Shown here in pieces: positions 15,339 to 26,075 of a DNA stretch of 38,128 bases. Position numbers and translations under genes: made by a program. The DNA lies in NCBI GenBank assembly GCA_015487815.1, contig WFPA01000256.1, positions 1-38,128 on the forward strand, in the 5' to 3' direction. Numbering within the stretch: the stretch's first letter is position 1; every line of letters starts with the position of its first letter. The DNA is from Albidovulum sp. (GTDB taxonomy: Bacteria; Pseudomonadota; Alphaproteobacteria; Rhodobacterales; Rhodobacteraceae). Under the pieces are notes generated by a model. It saw only the letters and a list, made by a program, of their open reading frames with translations. It had not been told where the DNA came from and searched no databases.

Positions 15339-17141
15339 ATGTCGAACTTCGTTCCCATAGCCGCCCTTCTGCCGCCGCACGTGACGGCGGGGCTCGGGCT
15401 CGTGATCGTGGCGGTGATGTTCATGCTCTTCATGCGCGATCTCTGGTCCCCCGAGGTGGTGGCGCTGGGCGGGGCGGCGGCGATGCTGCTTCTTGGCTTC
15501 CTGCCCTACGAGAAGGCCCTTGCCGTCTTCTCCAACCCCGCTCCCTGGACCATCGCGGCCATGTTCATCCTCATGGGGGCGCTGGTGCGGACCGGGGCGC
15601 TCGACTGGCTGCTCTCGCGCATCATCAGCCATGCCGAGGAGCGGCCGCGGCGCACCCTTGCCTTGCTGATCGGCTTCGTGGTGGTGGCCTCGGCCTTCAT
15701 CAACAACACGCCGGTGGTGGTGGTGATGATCCCGGTCTTCATGCGGCTGGCACGCCTTCTCGGAGTTGCCCCATCCAAGCTGCTGATCCCGCTCTCATAT
15801 GCGGCCATCCTCGGTGGCACGCTGACACTGATCGGCACCTCGACCAATCTGCTGGTCGATGGCGTGGCCCGGACCCACGGCCTCGCCCCCTTCGGCATCT
15901 TCGAGATCACGCCTCTCGGGCTGGTGCTGGTGGCCTGGGGCATGGTCTATCTTCATTTCATCGGCCGTCATCTGCTGCCTGAGCGTGATTCTCTCGCCAA
16001 TCTGGTCTCGGACCGGTCGCGGATGAAGTATTTTACCGAGGTGGCCATTCCCGAAGGTTCGGCGCTCATCGGGGAAAAGGTGCTTGATGTCGATCTCTTC
16101 AAGCGCCGCGGCGTGCGGGTGATCGACGTGATCCGCGGCGACGAGTCGCTCCGGCGCGACCTTGGCGCCGTCACCCTCGAGGCCGGGGACCGGGTGGTGC
16201 TCAGAACCGACATGAGCGAGCTTCTGAGTCTGCACGAGAATCCCGAGCTCAGGGCGGTGGACAAGCTGTCCTCGGTCGAGACCACGACGGTCGAGGCGCT
16301 GATCACCCCCGGCTGCCGGCTCGTCGGCCGCCGGCTCGGCGATCTGCGGCTCAGGCGCCGCTACGGCGTCTATCCCCTCGCGGTGCACCGGCGGAACCAG
16401 AACCTCAGCTCCAGGCTCGACGACGTGATCGTGCGCGTGGGCGACACGCTGCTTCTCGAAGGGGCCCCGGCCGACATCCGTCGCCTCGCCCAGGACATGG
16501 AGCTCGTCAACATCACCGCGCCGACGGCCCGGGCCTACCGGCGGGCCCATGTGCCGCTGGTCCTGGCGGCGATGGCGATGGTGGTGATCCTCTCGGCGCT
16601 CGGTGTCGCCCCGATCTTTCCGCTGGCGGTGGTGGCGGTGGCCTTCGTGCTCCTGACACGATGTATCGACGCCGACGAGGCCTTCTCCTTCGTCGAGGGC
16701 CGCCTCCTGGTGCTGATTCTTGCCATGCTCGCCGTAGGCGCCGGGCTCGATGAGGCAGGTTCGGTGCATCTGGTGGTCGAGGGGATGAAGCCGCTCCTGG
16801 CCGCCGCGCCGCCTCTGCTCGTGCTCTGGGCGGTCTACCTTCTGACCTCGCTGATGACCGAGCTCGTCTCCAACAATGCCGTTGCCGTCATCCTGACGCC
16901 GGTGGCGATCGAGCTGGGCCGCTCCCTCGGGCTCGATCCGCGCCCGCTGGTGGTGGCGGTGATGGTGGCGGCCTCGGCCAGCTTCGCCACACCGATCGGT
17001 TATCAGACCAATACGCTGGTCTTCGGGCCCGGCGGCTATCGCTTTTCCGATTTTCTCAAGGTCGGCCTGCCGCTCAATCTCTCGCTCGGTATCGTGGCCG
17101 TGCTGGTGATCCCGCTGCTCTGGCCCCTGACCGGCGACTGA
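15339..17141 (+). CDS. SLC13-family anion carrier with two TrkA-C domains
   Basis: A 600-residue inner-membrane transporter. The N-terminal half has several helices, with FINNTPVVVVMIPVF and GGTLTLIGTSTNLLVDG; TNLL plus NNTP are the cation/substrate loops of divalent-anion:Na+ symporters. A cytosolic insert at roughly 225-390 holds two TrkA-C-like domains (GSALIGEKVLDVDLF...AGDRVVLRTD and GCRLVGRRLGDLRLRRRYGVYPLAVHR...VGDTLLLEG). The C-terminal half mirrors the first with ELVSNNAVAVILTPVA and SFATPIGYQTNTLVFGPGGY. Substrate could be sulfate, dicarboxylate or another anion; the RCK-like insert suggests nucleotide gating. The ribosome site is weak. The stop is followed by a hairpin before convergent purK. 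Confidence 0.88.
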   Translation: MSNFVPIAALLPPHVTAGLGLVIVAVMFMLFMRDLWSPEVVALGGAAAMLLLGFLPYEKALAVFSNPAPWTIAAMFILMGALVRTGALDWLLSRIISHAEERPRRTLALLIGFVVVASAFINNTPVVVVMIPVFMRLARLLGVAPSKLLIPLSYAAILGGTLTLIGTSTNLLVDGVARTHGLAPFGIFEITPLGLVLVAWGMVYLHFIGRHLLPERDSLANLVSDRSRMKYFTEVAIPEGSALIGEKVLDVDLFKRRGVRVIDVIRGDESLRRDLGAVTLEAGDRVVLRTDMSELLSLHENPELRAVDKLSSVETTTVEALITPGCRLVGRRLGDLRLRRRYGVYPLAVHRRNQNLSSRLDDVIVRVGDTLLLEGAPADIRRLAQDMELVNITAPTARAYRRAHVPLVLAAMAMVVILSALGVAPIFPLAVVAVAFVLLTRCIDADEAFSFVEGRLLVLILAMLAVGAGLDEAGSVHLVVEGMKPLLAAAPPLLVLWAVYLLTSLMTELVSNNAVAVILTPVAIELGRSLGLDPRPLVVAVMVAASASFATPIGYQTNTLVFGPGGYRFSDFLKVGLPLNLSLGIVAVLVIPLLWPLTGD

Positions 17142-17145
17142 GAGA

Positions 17146-17163
17146 GGCCGCGCATCGGCGGCC
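17146..17163 (+). terminator. Possible terminator after the SLC13 gene
   Basis: GGCCGC (17146-17151) pairs with GCGGCC (17158-17163) across a six-base loop, five bases after the stop codon. A second small GGGG...CCCC stem follows. No T-run. It sits between convergent genes and may stop transcription from the SLC13 side. Confidence 0.35.
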
Positions 17164-17236
17164 CCATGAGGGGGCACACAGCCCCGACCCACGAGGCCAC
17201 CGCTGCCGCGGATGCGCGCTCCGGCCGTGGTGCGGC

Positions 17237-18325
17237 TCACCCCCGGCCCGGTGGCACGATGCGGGTGTAATGCCCCATCTTGCGCCCTGGCCGGATCTCG
17301 GCCTTGCCGTAGAGATGGAGCCGCAACCACGGCTCGCGCGCAAGGCGCGGCGCTTCCAGCACCTCTTCGCCGAGAAGGTTGACCATCTCGGCATCGGCGA
17401 TGCGCTCGCCCCGGCCGAGCGGCCAGCCGGCGATGGCGCGGATGTGCTGCTCGAACTGGTCGATGGGGCAGACGGCTTCGGTCCAGTGCCCCGAATTGTG
17501 CACCCGTGGTGCGACCTCGTTGACGACAAGCCCGCCCTGGGTGACGAACATTTCGACCGCCAGCACGCCGACATGGTCGAGCGTTTCGGCTACCCGGGCG
17601 GCCATCGCCCGTGCGCGATCGGCAAGAGCGGGAGGGATGGTCGCCGGAACCTTCGACAGTTTGAGAATACCGTCTTCATGGAGATTCTCGGCCGGGTCGA
17701 AGGCCGCCATCGCGCCGTCGCCGCCGCGGGCGATGACGACGGAGATTTCCTTCTCGAAGGGCACCACCGCCTCGAGGACCGCCGGCGCCCGGCCGATGGT
17801 CTCCCAGGCCCCGGCCAGATCGTCCTGTCGCACGATCCGCACCTGCCCCTTGCCGTCATAGCCGAGTTCGCGGGTCTTGAGGATTGCCGGCAGTCCGATG
17901 CGGCGCACCGCCTCCTCGAGTGCCGCCATGTCATCGACCGGGGCATGGGGGGCGACGGCAAGACCGCTTTCCACGAGGAAGGTCTTTTCCTTCAGCCGGT
18001 CGCGGGTGGTGACAAGGGAGCGGCGGGAAGGGCGGATCGGCGCTCGGCTTTCGATCACGTCGAGCGCGGCCGGCGGAATGTTCTCGAACTCGTAGGTGAC
18101 GACATCCACCGCCTCGGCGAAGCGGGCGAGTGCCGCCGCGTCGTCATAGGGCGCGGCGGTGTGTTGCAGTGCCGTCTCGCGGGCGGGCGCGGCCGGGTCG
18201 GGATCATAGACATGGGCGTGGAAGCCGAGCCGAGCCGCGGCCATGGCCAGCATCCGGCCGAGTTGCCCGCCGCCCAGGATGCCGATGGTGCTGCCGGGGA
18301 CAAGCGGCTCTGCGGGCTCAGTCAT
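17237..18325 (-). CDS. purK: N5-carboxyaminoimidazole ribonucleotide synthase
   Basis: A 362-residue ATP-grasp enzyme that carboxylates AIR with bicarbonate and ATP in de novo purine synthesis. The N-terminal nucleotide fold is [51 protein letters not shown] (the ATP lysine region) and [20 protein letters not shown] (the metal and substrate loop) follow in family order. ATG 18325 was chosen because it gives the usual length; longer in-frame sequence lies within purE. The start overlaps the purE stop by eight bases, so both products of this two-step conversion are made together. Confidence 0.95.
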   Translation of the reverse strand: MTEPAEPLVPGSTIGILGGGQLGRMLAMAAARLGFHAHVYDPDPAAPARETALQHTAAPYDDAAALARFAEAVDVVTYEFENIPPAALDVIESRAPIRPSRRSLVTTRDRLKEKTFLVESGLAVAPHAPVDDMAALEEAVRRIGLPAILKTRELGYDGKGQVRIVRQDDLAGAWETIGRAPAVLEAVVPFEKEISVVIARGGDGAMAAFDPAENLHEDGILKLSKVPATIPPALADRARAMAARVAETLDHVGVLAVEMFVTQGGLVVNEVAPRVHNSGHWTEAVCPIDQFEQHIRAIAGWPLGRGERIADAEMVNLLGEEVLEAPRLAREPWLRLHLYGKAEIRPGRKMGHYTRIVPPGRG

Positions 18326-18818
18326 CCTGCGGCACCTCCGGCACGGATGCGGCAAGCGCCGCCCGCCAGGCATCGAGCCGCGCGGCAAGATCGGGGTCGG
18401 TCGTGGCGAGGATCGCGGCGGCGTAGAGCCCGGCATTCACCGCGCCGGCCGGGCCGATGGCCATGGTGCCGACGGGAAAGCCCCGCGGCATCTGCACGAT
18501 CGAGTAGAGCGAATCGAGCCCCTTGAGCGCCCGGCTCTCGACTGGCACGCCGATCACCGGCAGCGAGGTCTTCGAGGCCATCATGCCCGGCAGATGGGCC
18601 GCGCCGCCCGCCCCGGCGACGATGACCCTGAGGCCCCGTTCGCGGGCCGTGCGCCCATACTCCCACAGCCGGTCCGGGGTGCGATGGGCCGAGACGATCC
18701 GTGTCTCGAAGGGGATGCCGAGTTCCTCGAGCACTTCGGCCGCGCCCTTCATTGTCGGCCAGTCGGACTGGCTGCCCATGATGATGCCCACAAGGGGCCG
18801 GGAGGCGGTGGACGGCAT
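18318..18818 (-). CDS. purE: N5-CAIR mutase (class I PurE)
   Basis: A 166-residue class I PurE that moves the carboxyl group of N5-CAIR to carbon 4, giving [17 protein letters not shown] near residue 11 is the phosphate-binding start; [15 protein letters not shown] carries the catalytic histidine, and [28 protein letters not shown] plus [20 protein letters not shown] are the remaining active-site stretches of the octameric enzyme. It is translated just before purK, with which it overlaps. Class I type fits the presence of PurK, since class II PurE does not need it. Confidence 0.96.
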   Translation of the reverse strand: MPSTASRPLVGIIMGSQSDWPTMKGAAEVLEELGIPFETRIVSAHRTPDRLWEYGRTARERGLRVIVAGAGGAAHLPGMMASKTSLPVIGVPVESRALKGLDSLYSIVQMPRGFPVGTMAIGPAGAVNAGLYAAAILATTDPDLAARLDAWRAALAASVPEVPQDD

Positions 18819-18854
18819 GGCAATCTCCTTTGCCCGGGGAAAGGCGACGGGAAC

Positions 18855-19070
18855 TCAGGCGATGATGTCGGGAGTCAGCTGATCCTCGATGCGCGCAATG
18901 AGATCCTTCAACATCAGCTTCTTCTTCTTGAGCCGTTTGATGGTGAACGGGTCGCCACGGCCGGACTGCTCGAGCGCCGTGATGGCGGCGTCGAGATCGC
19001 GATGTTCGCAGCGCAGCGCTTCAAGGCGCACGCGCAGCATTTCCTCCGCGTCGATGGTCCTTGCGGTCAT
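18855..19070 (-). CDS. DUF465 (YdcH-type) small protein
   Basis: A 71-residue helical protein starting MTARTIDAEEMLRVRLEALRCEHRDLD. The DPFTIKRLKKKKLMLKDLIARIEDQL segment is the hallmark of DUF465, a short antiparallel coiled coil of unknown function that is widespread in proteobacteria. ATG 19070 gives the normal family length and has GGGGA upstream; the longer in-frame stretch to 19226 overlaps the hsp20 promoter and looks non-coding. It lies 36 bases upstream of purE on the same strand and may be co-transcribed with purE-purK. Confidence 0.9.
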   Translation of the reverse strand: MTARTIDAEEMLRVRLEALRCEHRDLDAAITALEQSGRGDPFTIKRLKKKKLMLKDLIARIEDQLTPDIIA

Positions 19071-19199
19071 GACCTGTCCCCAAGCTTGCCCCCGTTTTAG
19101 GCGAAACGGCGCGAAACCGGAAGGCTTGGAGCGCATCCGGGGAGCGGCGCTCTGTCGCTTCACCGAAGCGCCGATCACCCTGCGTCTTCCCGGCAACGT

Positions 19200-19228
19200 C
19201 TTGATATGACGGGGGAAGACCCCCATAT
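19200..19228 (+). promoter_or_regulatory. RpoH (sigma-32) heat-shock promoter of hsp20
   Basis: CTTGATAT (19200-19207) and CCCCATAT (19221-19228) match the sigma-32 pattern CTTGAAA / CCCCATnT, with 15 bases between the six-base -35 core and the -10. This element lies about 65 bases before the Hsp20 ATG and points at it. The CCCCAT -10 is very specific to heat-shock sigma. Confidence 0.72.
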
Positions 19229-19293
19229 CTTCATCGTCGGCTGCCTCGAGGAGGGGCCGATGCCAAGTGTCGCTTCAGGAAAGGACCGAAGAA

Positions 19294-19710
19294 ATGAACA
19301 AGATGTCTCTTGCCCAGCACCCGTTCCTGCTCGGTTTCGAGGAACTCGAGAAGTTTCTCGAGCGCATGTCGAAGAGCGGAAATGACGGCTATCCGCCCTT
19401 CAACATCGAGCAGACCGGGAAGAATTCCTACCGCATCACCCTCGCGGTCGCCGGGTTCTCGGAAGACGATCTCGAGATCGTCGTCGAGGACAACCAGCTG
19501 ATCGTGCGCGGCAGGAAGAAGCCGGAGGATGACGAGGGTCGTGTCTTCCTTCATCGCGGGATCGCCTCGCGCCAGTTCGAGCGTCGCTTCGCGATCGCCG
19601 ACGGGGTCGAGGTCAAGGGGGCCACGCTCGAAAACGGGCTCCTGCATGTCGATCTCGAGAAGGAGGAGCCGGAGCCGGTCGTCCGCAAGGTGGAAATCAG
19701 GAAGAGCTGA
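19294..19710 (+). CDS. Small heat-shock protein Hsp20 (IbpA-like)
   Basis: A 138-residue ATP-independent chaperone that holds unfolding proteins in the cytoplasm. The short N-terminal arm (MNKMSLAQHPFLLGFEELEKFLERMS) is the alphaproteobacterial IbpA/HspD type. The alpha-crystallin domain spans about 42-132: YPPFNIEQTGKNSYRITLAVAGFSEDDLEIVVEDNQLIVRGRK, then FLHRGIASRQFERRFAIADGVEVKGATLENGLLHVDL. ATG 19294 was chosen because AGGAAAGGA precedes it; a GTG at 19267 is in frame but less likely. A sigma-32 promoter lies upstream, and a DUF1150 gene starts 44 bases downstream, a pairing I recall as common in Rhodobacterales. Confidence 0.94.
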   Translation: MNKMSLAQHPFLLGFEELEKFLERMSKSGNDGYPPFNIEQTGKNSYRITLAVAGFSEDDLEIVVEDNQLIVRGRKKPEDDEGRVFLHRGIASRQFERRFAIADGVEVKGATLENGLLHVDLEKEEPEPVVRKVEIRKS

Positions 19711-19754
19711 ACGCTTGTGCCGTCGCTGACGGTGCGTTCAGGGAAAGGGAGCAG

Positions 19755-19985
19755 ATGAACGAGAAATACGAACTTGATGTCGGCGGCGAAGGCGAACGGA
19801 TCGTCTATGTCCGGCCGGTGAAGGTCGAGGATCTGCCCCCGGAGATCCGCAAGGAGGCGGAAGGGCTCGACACGCTCTACGCCGTCCATGCCCCGGACGG
19901 GCAGCGCCTCGCGCTGGTGCGGGACCGCAATCTCGCCTTCGTGCTTGCGCGCAAGCACGATTTCGCACCGGTCAACGCGCATTGA
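19755..19985 (+). CDS. DUF1150-family protein
   Basis: A 76-residue protein with YVRPVKVEDLPPEIRKEAEGLDTLYAVHAPDGQRLALVRDRNLAFVLARKHDFAPVNAH. Its second half (LYAVHAPDG..LALV.DR..AF.LAR..D..PV..H) is the DUF1150 core. No signal peptide or enzyme motif. It follows hsp20 by 44 bases with no terminator between, so it is probably heat-induced with it. Function unknown; a stress-related helper role is only guessed from the linkage. A strong two-way terminator follows. Confidence 0.88.
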   Translation: MNEKYELDVGGEGERIVYVRPVKVEDLPPEIRKEAEGLDTLYAVHAPDGQRLALVRDRNLAFVLARKHDFAPVNAH

Positions 19986-20055
19986 GGCTGCCGCAGGACC
20001 GCGCCTTCGGGCGGCTGGCCCGCAGGGAGGCTGAACGAAGGGCGCAGATGCGAAA

Positions 20056-20091
20056 CGAAAAGGGGCCCCGCCTGGTGCGGGGCCCCTTTCG
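20056..20091. terminator. Strong bidirectional terminator
   Basis: The 10-base arms GGGGCCCCGC and GCGGGGCCCC pair around a five-base loop and are extended by A-rich and T-rich flanks that pair too (CG-AAA with TTT-CG). Both strands end the stem in a short T-run, so it can serve hsp20-DUF1150 from the left and the convergent sulfate gene from the right. Confidence 0.85.
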
Positions 20092-20112
20092 CATGAGAGG
20101 GTGGCGGATCGT

Positions 20113-21825
<1,713 letters not shown>

Positions 21826-22006
21826 CGCTCACTCCGGCACTGGTCGCCCTGAAGGGCTCTAGGGGCGAATACCGGCGCGCTTTTGCGCTGAAATCGTGAC
21901 CCGATCAAGGCCGCGGGCCGGCGAAAGAGCGGATTTTCGCATGAATGGGCGATTCCGCGACGGCATGGGCACCCCGCGGCAAGCGAGGGCCCCTTCTTGT
22001 CCTTAT

Positions 22007-22037
22007 GAAAGGGGGAGGCCGACGCCTCCCCCCTTTC
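22007..22037 (-). terminator. Terminator downstream of trxB
   Basis: GAAAGGGGGAGGC pairs with GCCTCCCCCCTTTC, with one bulged C and a four-base loop. It starts 41 bases after the trxB stop on the minus strand and ends in a short T-run in that direction (CCCCCTTTC), so it most likely ends the trxB transcript before the sulfate gene. Confidence 0.75.
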
Positions 22038-22077
22038 CTTGTCAGCTGCTTTTCTCGTCAAGCTTCGACGCAAGGTC

Positions 22078-23037
<960 letters not shown>

Positions 23038-23317
23038 TCAGATGAATGACAATGTGCGCCATGATTCATTCGCGGGTGCGAATATTTCCCAAGACATATA
23101 GGAGCCCCTGCCGTTGCTGGAAAGGGGGGAGGCCCCCGCGTGCTGCCACAGCGCATCGCCTGACGGAAGACGATGTTTTGTTGCGCAGGAGAGAAAGAAT
23201 ATTGCGCTATCGATTGGCCGAGGGTAAGTTGTCGCAAAGCCGCGCGGTTACGGGGCGCAGGCGCTCTTGCGTCCGTTCGGCCCGTGGCCGGTGCCTATCA
23301 TCATGACGGAGGATGCG

Positions 23318-23821
23318 ATGCCCGGATCGAGGCTCGATGCAATCGACCGAAAGATCCTCGCCGAATTGCAGGCCGACGGGCGGATGACCAATGTCGAGCT
23401 CGCACGGCGGGTGGGGATCTCGGCGCCGCCCTGTCTGCGGCGGGTGCGCAATCTCGAGGAGCAGGGCTATATCCGCGGCTATCACGCCGATGTCGATGCT
23501 CGCAAGCTCGGGTTCGAGGTCCATGTCTTCGCCATGGTCGGGCTGCACAGCCAGGCTGAGGCCGATCTGCGGGCCTTCGAGGAGCAATGCCGGTCCTGGC
23601 CCTTGGTACGCGAGTGTCACATGCTCAACGGCGAGATCGACTTCCTGCTCAAATGCGTCGCTCCCGACCTCTCGACCTTCCACCGGTTCCTGACCGAGGA
23701 GCTGACGGCGGCGCCCAATGTCGCCTCGGTGAAGACCTCGCTCGTCATCCGCGACGCCAAGGATGAACCGGGTATCCCCTTCGAGGTGCTCGAGGAGCGC
23801 GTGGCCGCCGAGGAGGGCTGA
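23318..23821 (+). CDS. Lrp/AsnC-family transcriptional regulator
   Basis: A 167-residue regulator. The N-terminal helix-turn-helix (about 8-55) reads LDAIDRKILAELQADGRMTNVELARRVGISAPPCLRRVRNLEEQGYIRGYHADVD. The C-terminal RAM/effector domain starts LGFEVHVFAMVGLHSQAEADLRAFEEQC and includes VRECHMLNGEIDFLLKCVAPDLSTFHRFLTEEL, the amino-acid-sensing fold. ATG 23318 is preferred since GGAGG lies five bases before it; ATG 23303 in the same frame is an alternative. Divergent from trxB. The effector is unknown; Lrp relatives mostly sense amino acids. Confidence 0.93.
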   Translation: MPGSRLDAIDRKILAELQADGRMTNVELARRVGISAPPCLRRVRNLEEQGYIRGYHADVDARKLGFEVHVFAMVGLHSQAEADLRAFEEQCRSWPLVRECHMLNGEIDFLLKCVAPDLSTFHRFLTEELTAAPNVASVKTSLVIRDAKDEPGIPFEVLEERVAAEEG

Positions 23822-23860
23822 GGGGCGAGTGCTCCCGGCAGGGTGCGGGCCGCAGGGGCC

Positions 23861-24061
23861 TCAGGCCGAAAGCCGGGCATGCCGGGCGGCGCGGCGTTCC
23901 TTCTCCGCGGTGGTGCGGCTGCCCTCTTCCGTCCGCAGCCTGACCTGCCGAGACGGCTGGCGCGACATCCGCTCGGCTTCCTCGATCACCCGTTCCAGCC
24001 AGCGATGGCGCATCCTCTTGCCCATGACATGATACTCCCGCAACATTTCCGGCGGCCCCAT
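23861..24061 (-). CDS. Small basic protein of unknown function
   Basis: A 66-residue product, very rich in Arg, His and Glu, with the compact core REYHVMGKRMRHRWLERVIEEAERMSRQ. I recall similar short proteins (HVMGxRMRHRWLERVI) in Rhodobacterales genomes, without any named function. No membrane segment or Cys-based metal site. The longer start ATG 24061 has AAAGGG five bases upstream; ATG 24046, giving MLREYHVMG, is possible too. It lies 142 bases downstream of pgeF on the same strand and is convergent with the Lrp gene 39 bases away. A nucleic-acid-binding role is a guess from charge alone. Confidence 0.62.
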   Translation of the reverse strand: MGPPEMLREYHVMGKRMRHRWLERVIEEAERMSRQPSRQVRLRTEEGSRTTAEKERRAARHARLSA

Positions 24062-24203
24062 TGCCGCCCTTTTCTCGATGGCGACAGAATGAGGCGAGGA
24101 TGGGTCGCCAATCGCAAGATTTCGGGAAAAATGCTGGGCATCGCGCGGCCCGGCTCCCTTTCCCGGCCGGTGGTGGCGCGTCCGGCCCCGATCGGAAGGG
24201 TGC

Positions 24204-24962
24204 TCAGAGGCGGATGGCGGAGATCAGACGGCCGTAATCGGCCTCCCCTTCGTGGCAGGCGCGGCGATAGGAGAAGAAGCGCACCGGGTCGTCATAGGTG
24301 CAATGGCCGGTCCACTCGGCATGACCCACCCCGGCTTCGCGCAGAAGGTGGAGGCCGAGACCGGGCAGATCGAACAGGTAGCGGTCGCCCGTGCCGTTGG
24401 CGAAGAAGCGCGAGAAGGCGGGATCCTCGGTCATGAAGGCGTCGAGGATCTCCGGCCCGACCTCGTAATTGCGCTGGGAGATGGTCGGTCCGATGATGGC
24501 GGCGATCCGCTCGCGCCGGGCGCCAAGCCCCTCCATCGCCGCGACGGATGCCTCGATCACCCCGGCGAGGGCACCGCGCCAGCCGGCATGGACGGCGGCG
24601 ATCACCCCGGCTTCGGCGTCGCCCATCAGGATAGGCTGACAGTCGGCAGTCAGCACCCCGATCGCGAGGCCGGGCGTGGCGGTGACGAGGGCATCGGCCT
24701 CGGGCTCCTTCCCCCGCAACGGCCCGTCCACCCGGATCACCCGCGGCGAATGCACCTGCCGCACGGTGACGAGATTTTCCGGCGCGACGTCCAGCGCCGC
24801 GGCGACGATGGCCCGGTTGCGGGAGACGATCTCGCTCATGTCCTGGGAGCCGATGCCGCAATTGAGGCTTTCATAGACCCCCGAGGACGCCCCGCCCTTG
24901 CGGGTGAAGAACCCGTGTCGGAAGGCCGAAAGCGGCTTGGCGGTGACGATCTCGAGGCTCAT
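24204..24962 (-). CDS. pgeF: Laccase-domain purine nucleoside phosphorylase (YfiH/PgeF)
   Basis: A 252-residue multicopper-oxidoreductase-domain protein, once called polyphenol oxidase and now known in the family to act on purine nucleosides and implicated in peptidoglycan precursor editing in E. coli. Family motifs are in order: HGFFTRKGGASSGVYESLNCG, VRQVHSPRV, LTADCQPILM with the metal cysteine, VHAGWRGAL with the metal histidine, and IGPTISQRNYEVGPE. HCTYDDPVRFFSYRR near the end completes the active site. It is third in the lgt-midA-pgeF operon, 21 bases after midA. Confidence 0.93.
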   Translation of the reverse strand: MSLEIVTAKPLSAFRHGFFTRKGGASSGVYESLNCGIGSQDMSEIVSRNRAIVAAALDVAPENLVTVRQVHSPRVIRVDGPLRGKEPEADALVTATPGLAIGVLTADCQPILMGDAEAGVIAAVHAGWRGALAGVIEASVAAMEGLGARRERIAAIIGPTISQRNYEVGPEILDAFMTEDPAFSRFFANGTGDRYLFDLPGLGLHLLREAGVGHAEWTGHCTYDDPVRFFSYRRACHEGEADYGRLISAIRL

Positions 24963-24983
24963 CGGCTCTCTTCCGAACTGGCA

Positions 24984-26075
24984 TCACATGGCCGGCGGCA
25001 GCCCCGGCGGCGGGCCGAGGCGGTCATGAACCGCCATGACCTTGAACAGGGTTCCCATTTCCTCGGGCGAGGTCAAGCGGCGGATGGCGGTGCGATGGTT
25101 CTCGAGTGCCGCCCCCTTCAGCCGGCGCGCGAGGGTGGCGGCGCGAGCCCCGATGCCGAGTGCTTCGAGAAAGGCCCCCTGAGGGGTCATCGCCGAATGC
25201 TGCGCCCCCCCTTCCTGCGCGGCGGCTGCAAGCGCGGCGAAATCGACATGGGCGGTGAGATCGGCCATGCCGGGGCGGGCCAGCGGATCGACCGGCGCAT
25301 GGTTCTCGACCGCCTGGAAAGTGTCGCCCAGGGAGCGCCAGCCGCCATAGTCGATGAGGATGGCGACCCCGCCCGTGGCGGCGATCCGGGCGCCGAGGGT
25401 GCGGGCGACGGCACGCGCCGGCAGCGAGATCTCGACGATGTCGCCTTCCCGCGTGTCGGCCAGCCGCTCGGCGAGGAAGGAGGGCGGCATCTCGCCGGAA
25501 AGGCCGAAGGCGAGTCTCCCGGCCCCGTCGAGCCCTATCATCCGCTCGCGCCAGGCGGTTTCGGTACGGACGAACTGGCGGATCGGCAGGGCGTCGAAGA
25601 ATTCGTTGGCGACGAAGATGAGCGGCAGATCGGCATGGCGGGAAAGTGCCTCGTCGACGGTGTCCATCCATTCCGCTTCGTGACCGGAGAGGGTCTTGCG
25701 CTGGCGGGCCTGCATTGCGGGGCTCGCCTCGACGAGCACGAGCCGCATCGCCTCGTGAAAGCCGGGGACAATGCGCGTCGCCCGAAGGATGTCGGCCATC
25801 AGCGTGCCGCGGCCAGGGCCGGCCTCGACAAGAAGAAAAGGGCCGGGTCGGCCGCGGTCGACCCAGCTCTGGGCAAGGGCGAGGCCGACAAGTTCGCCGA
25901 AGACCTGACTGATCTCGGGGGCGGTTATGAAGTCCCCCCGGGCGCCCAGGGCCTGGCGGCGGGTATAGTAGCCATGTTCGGGGTGGAGCAGGCAGATGCG
26001 CATGAAGTCGGCCAGCGTCATCGGCCCTTCGGCACGAATGCGCCGGGCAATGATCTCGGTCAGGGGCGTCGTCAT
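24984..26075 (-). CDS. MidA/NDUFAF7-family SAM-dependent methyltransferase
   Basis: A 363-residue protein of the DUF185 family. Its eukaryotic relative NDUFAF7 dimethylates an arginine of the 49-kDa complex I subunit during assembly. Key segments: MTLADFMRICLLHPEHGYYTRRQALGARGDFITAPEISQVFGELVGL at the N terminus, FLLVEAGPGRGTLMADILRAT (motif I, SAM binding), and VANEFFDALPIRQFVR (motif IV). ATG 26075 overlaps the lgt stop by four bases, fixing the start. In bacteria the target is unproven; NADH dehydrogenase is a reasonable candidate. Confidence 0.92.
   Translation of the reverse strand: MTTPLTEIIARRIRAEGPMTLADFMRICLLHPEHGYYTRRQALGARGDFITAPEISQVFGELVGLALAQSWVDRGRPGPFLLVEAGPGRGTLMADILRATRIVPGFHEAMRLVLVEASPAMQARQRKTLSGHEAEWMDTVDEALSRHADLPLIFVANEFFDALPIRQFVRTETAWRERMIGLDGAGRLAFGLSGEMPPSFLAERLADTREGDIVEISLPARAVARTLGARIAATGGVAILIDYGGWRSLGDTFQAVENHAPVDPLARPGMADLTAHVDFAALAAAAQEGGAQHSAMTPQGAFLEALGIGARAATLARRLKGAALENHRTAIRRLTSPEEMGTLFKVMAVHDRLGPPPGLPPAM

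Noticed and set aside
15795-17330. A 511-codon minus-strand frame across the SLC13 gene
   Set aside because: His/Arg/Gln-rich sequence without motifs, overlapping clear membrane-protein coding sequence on the other strand.
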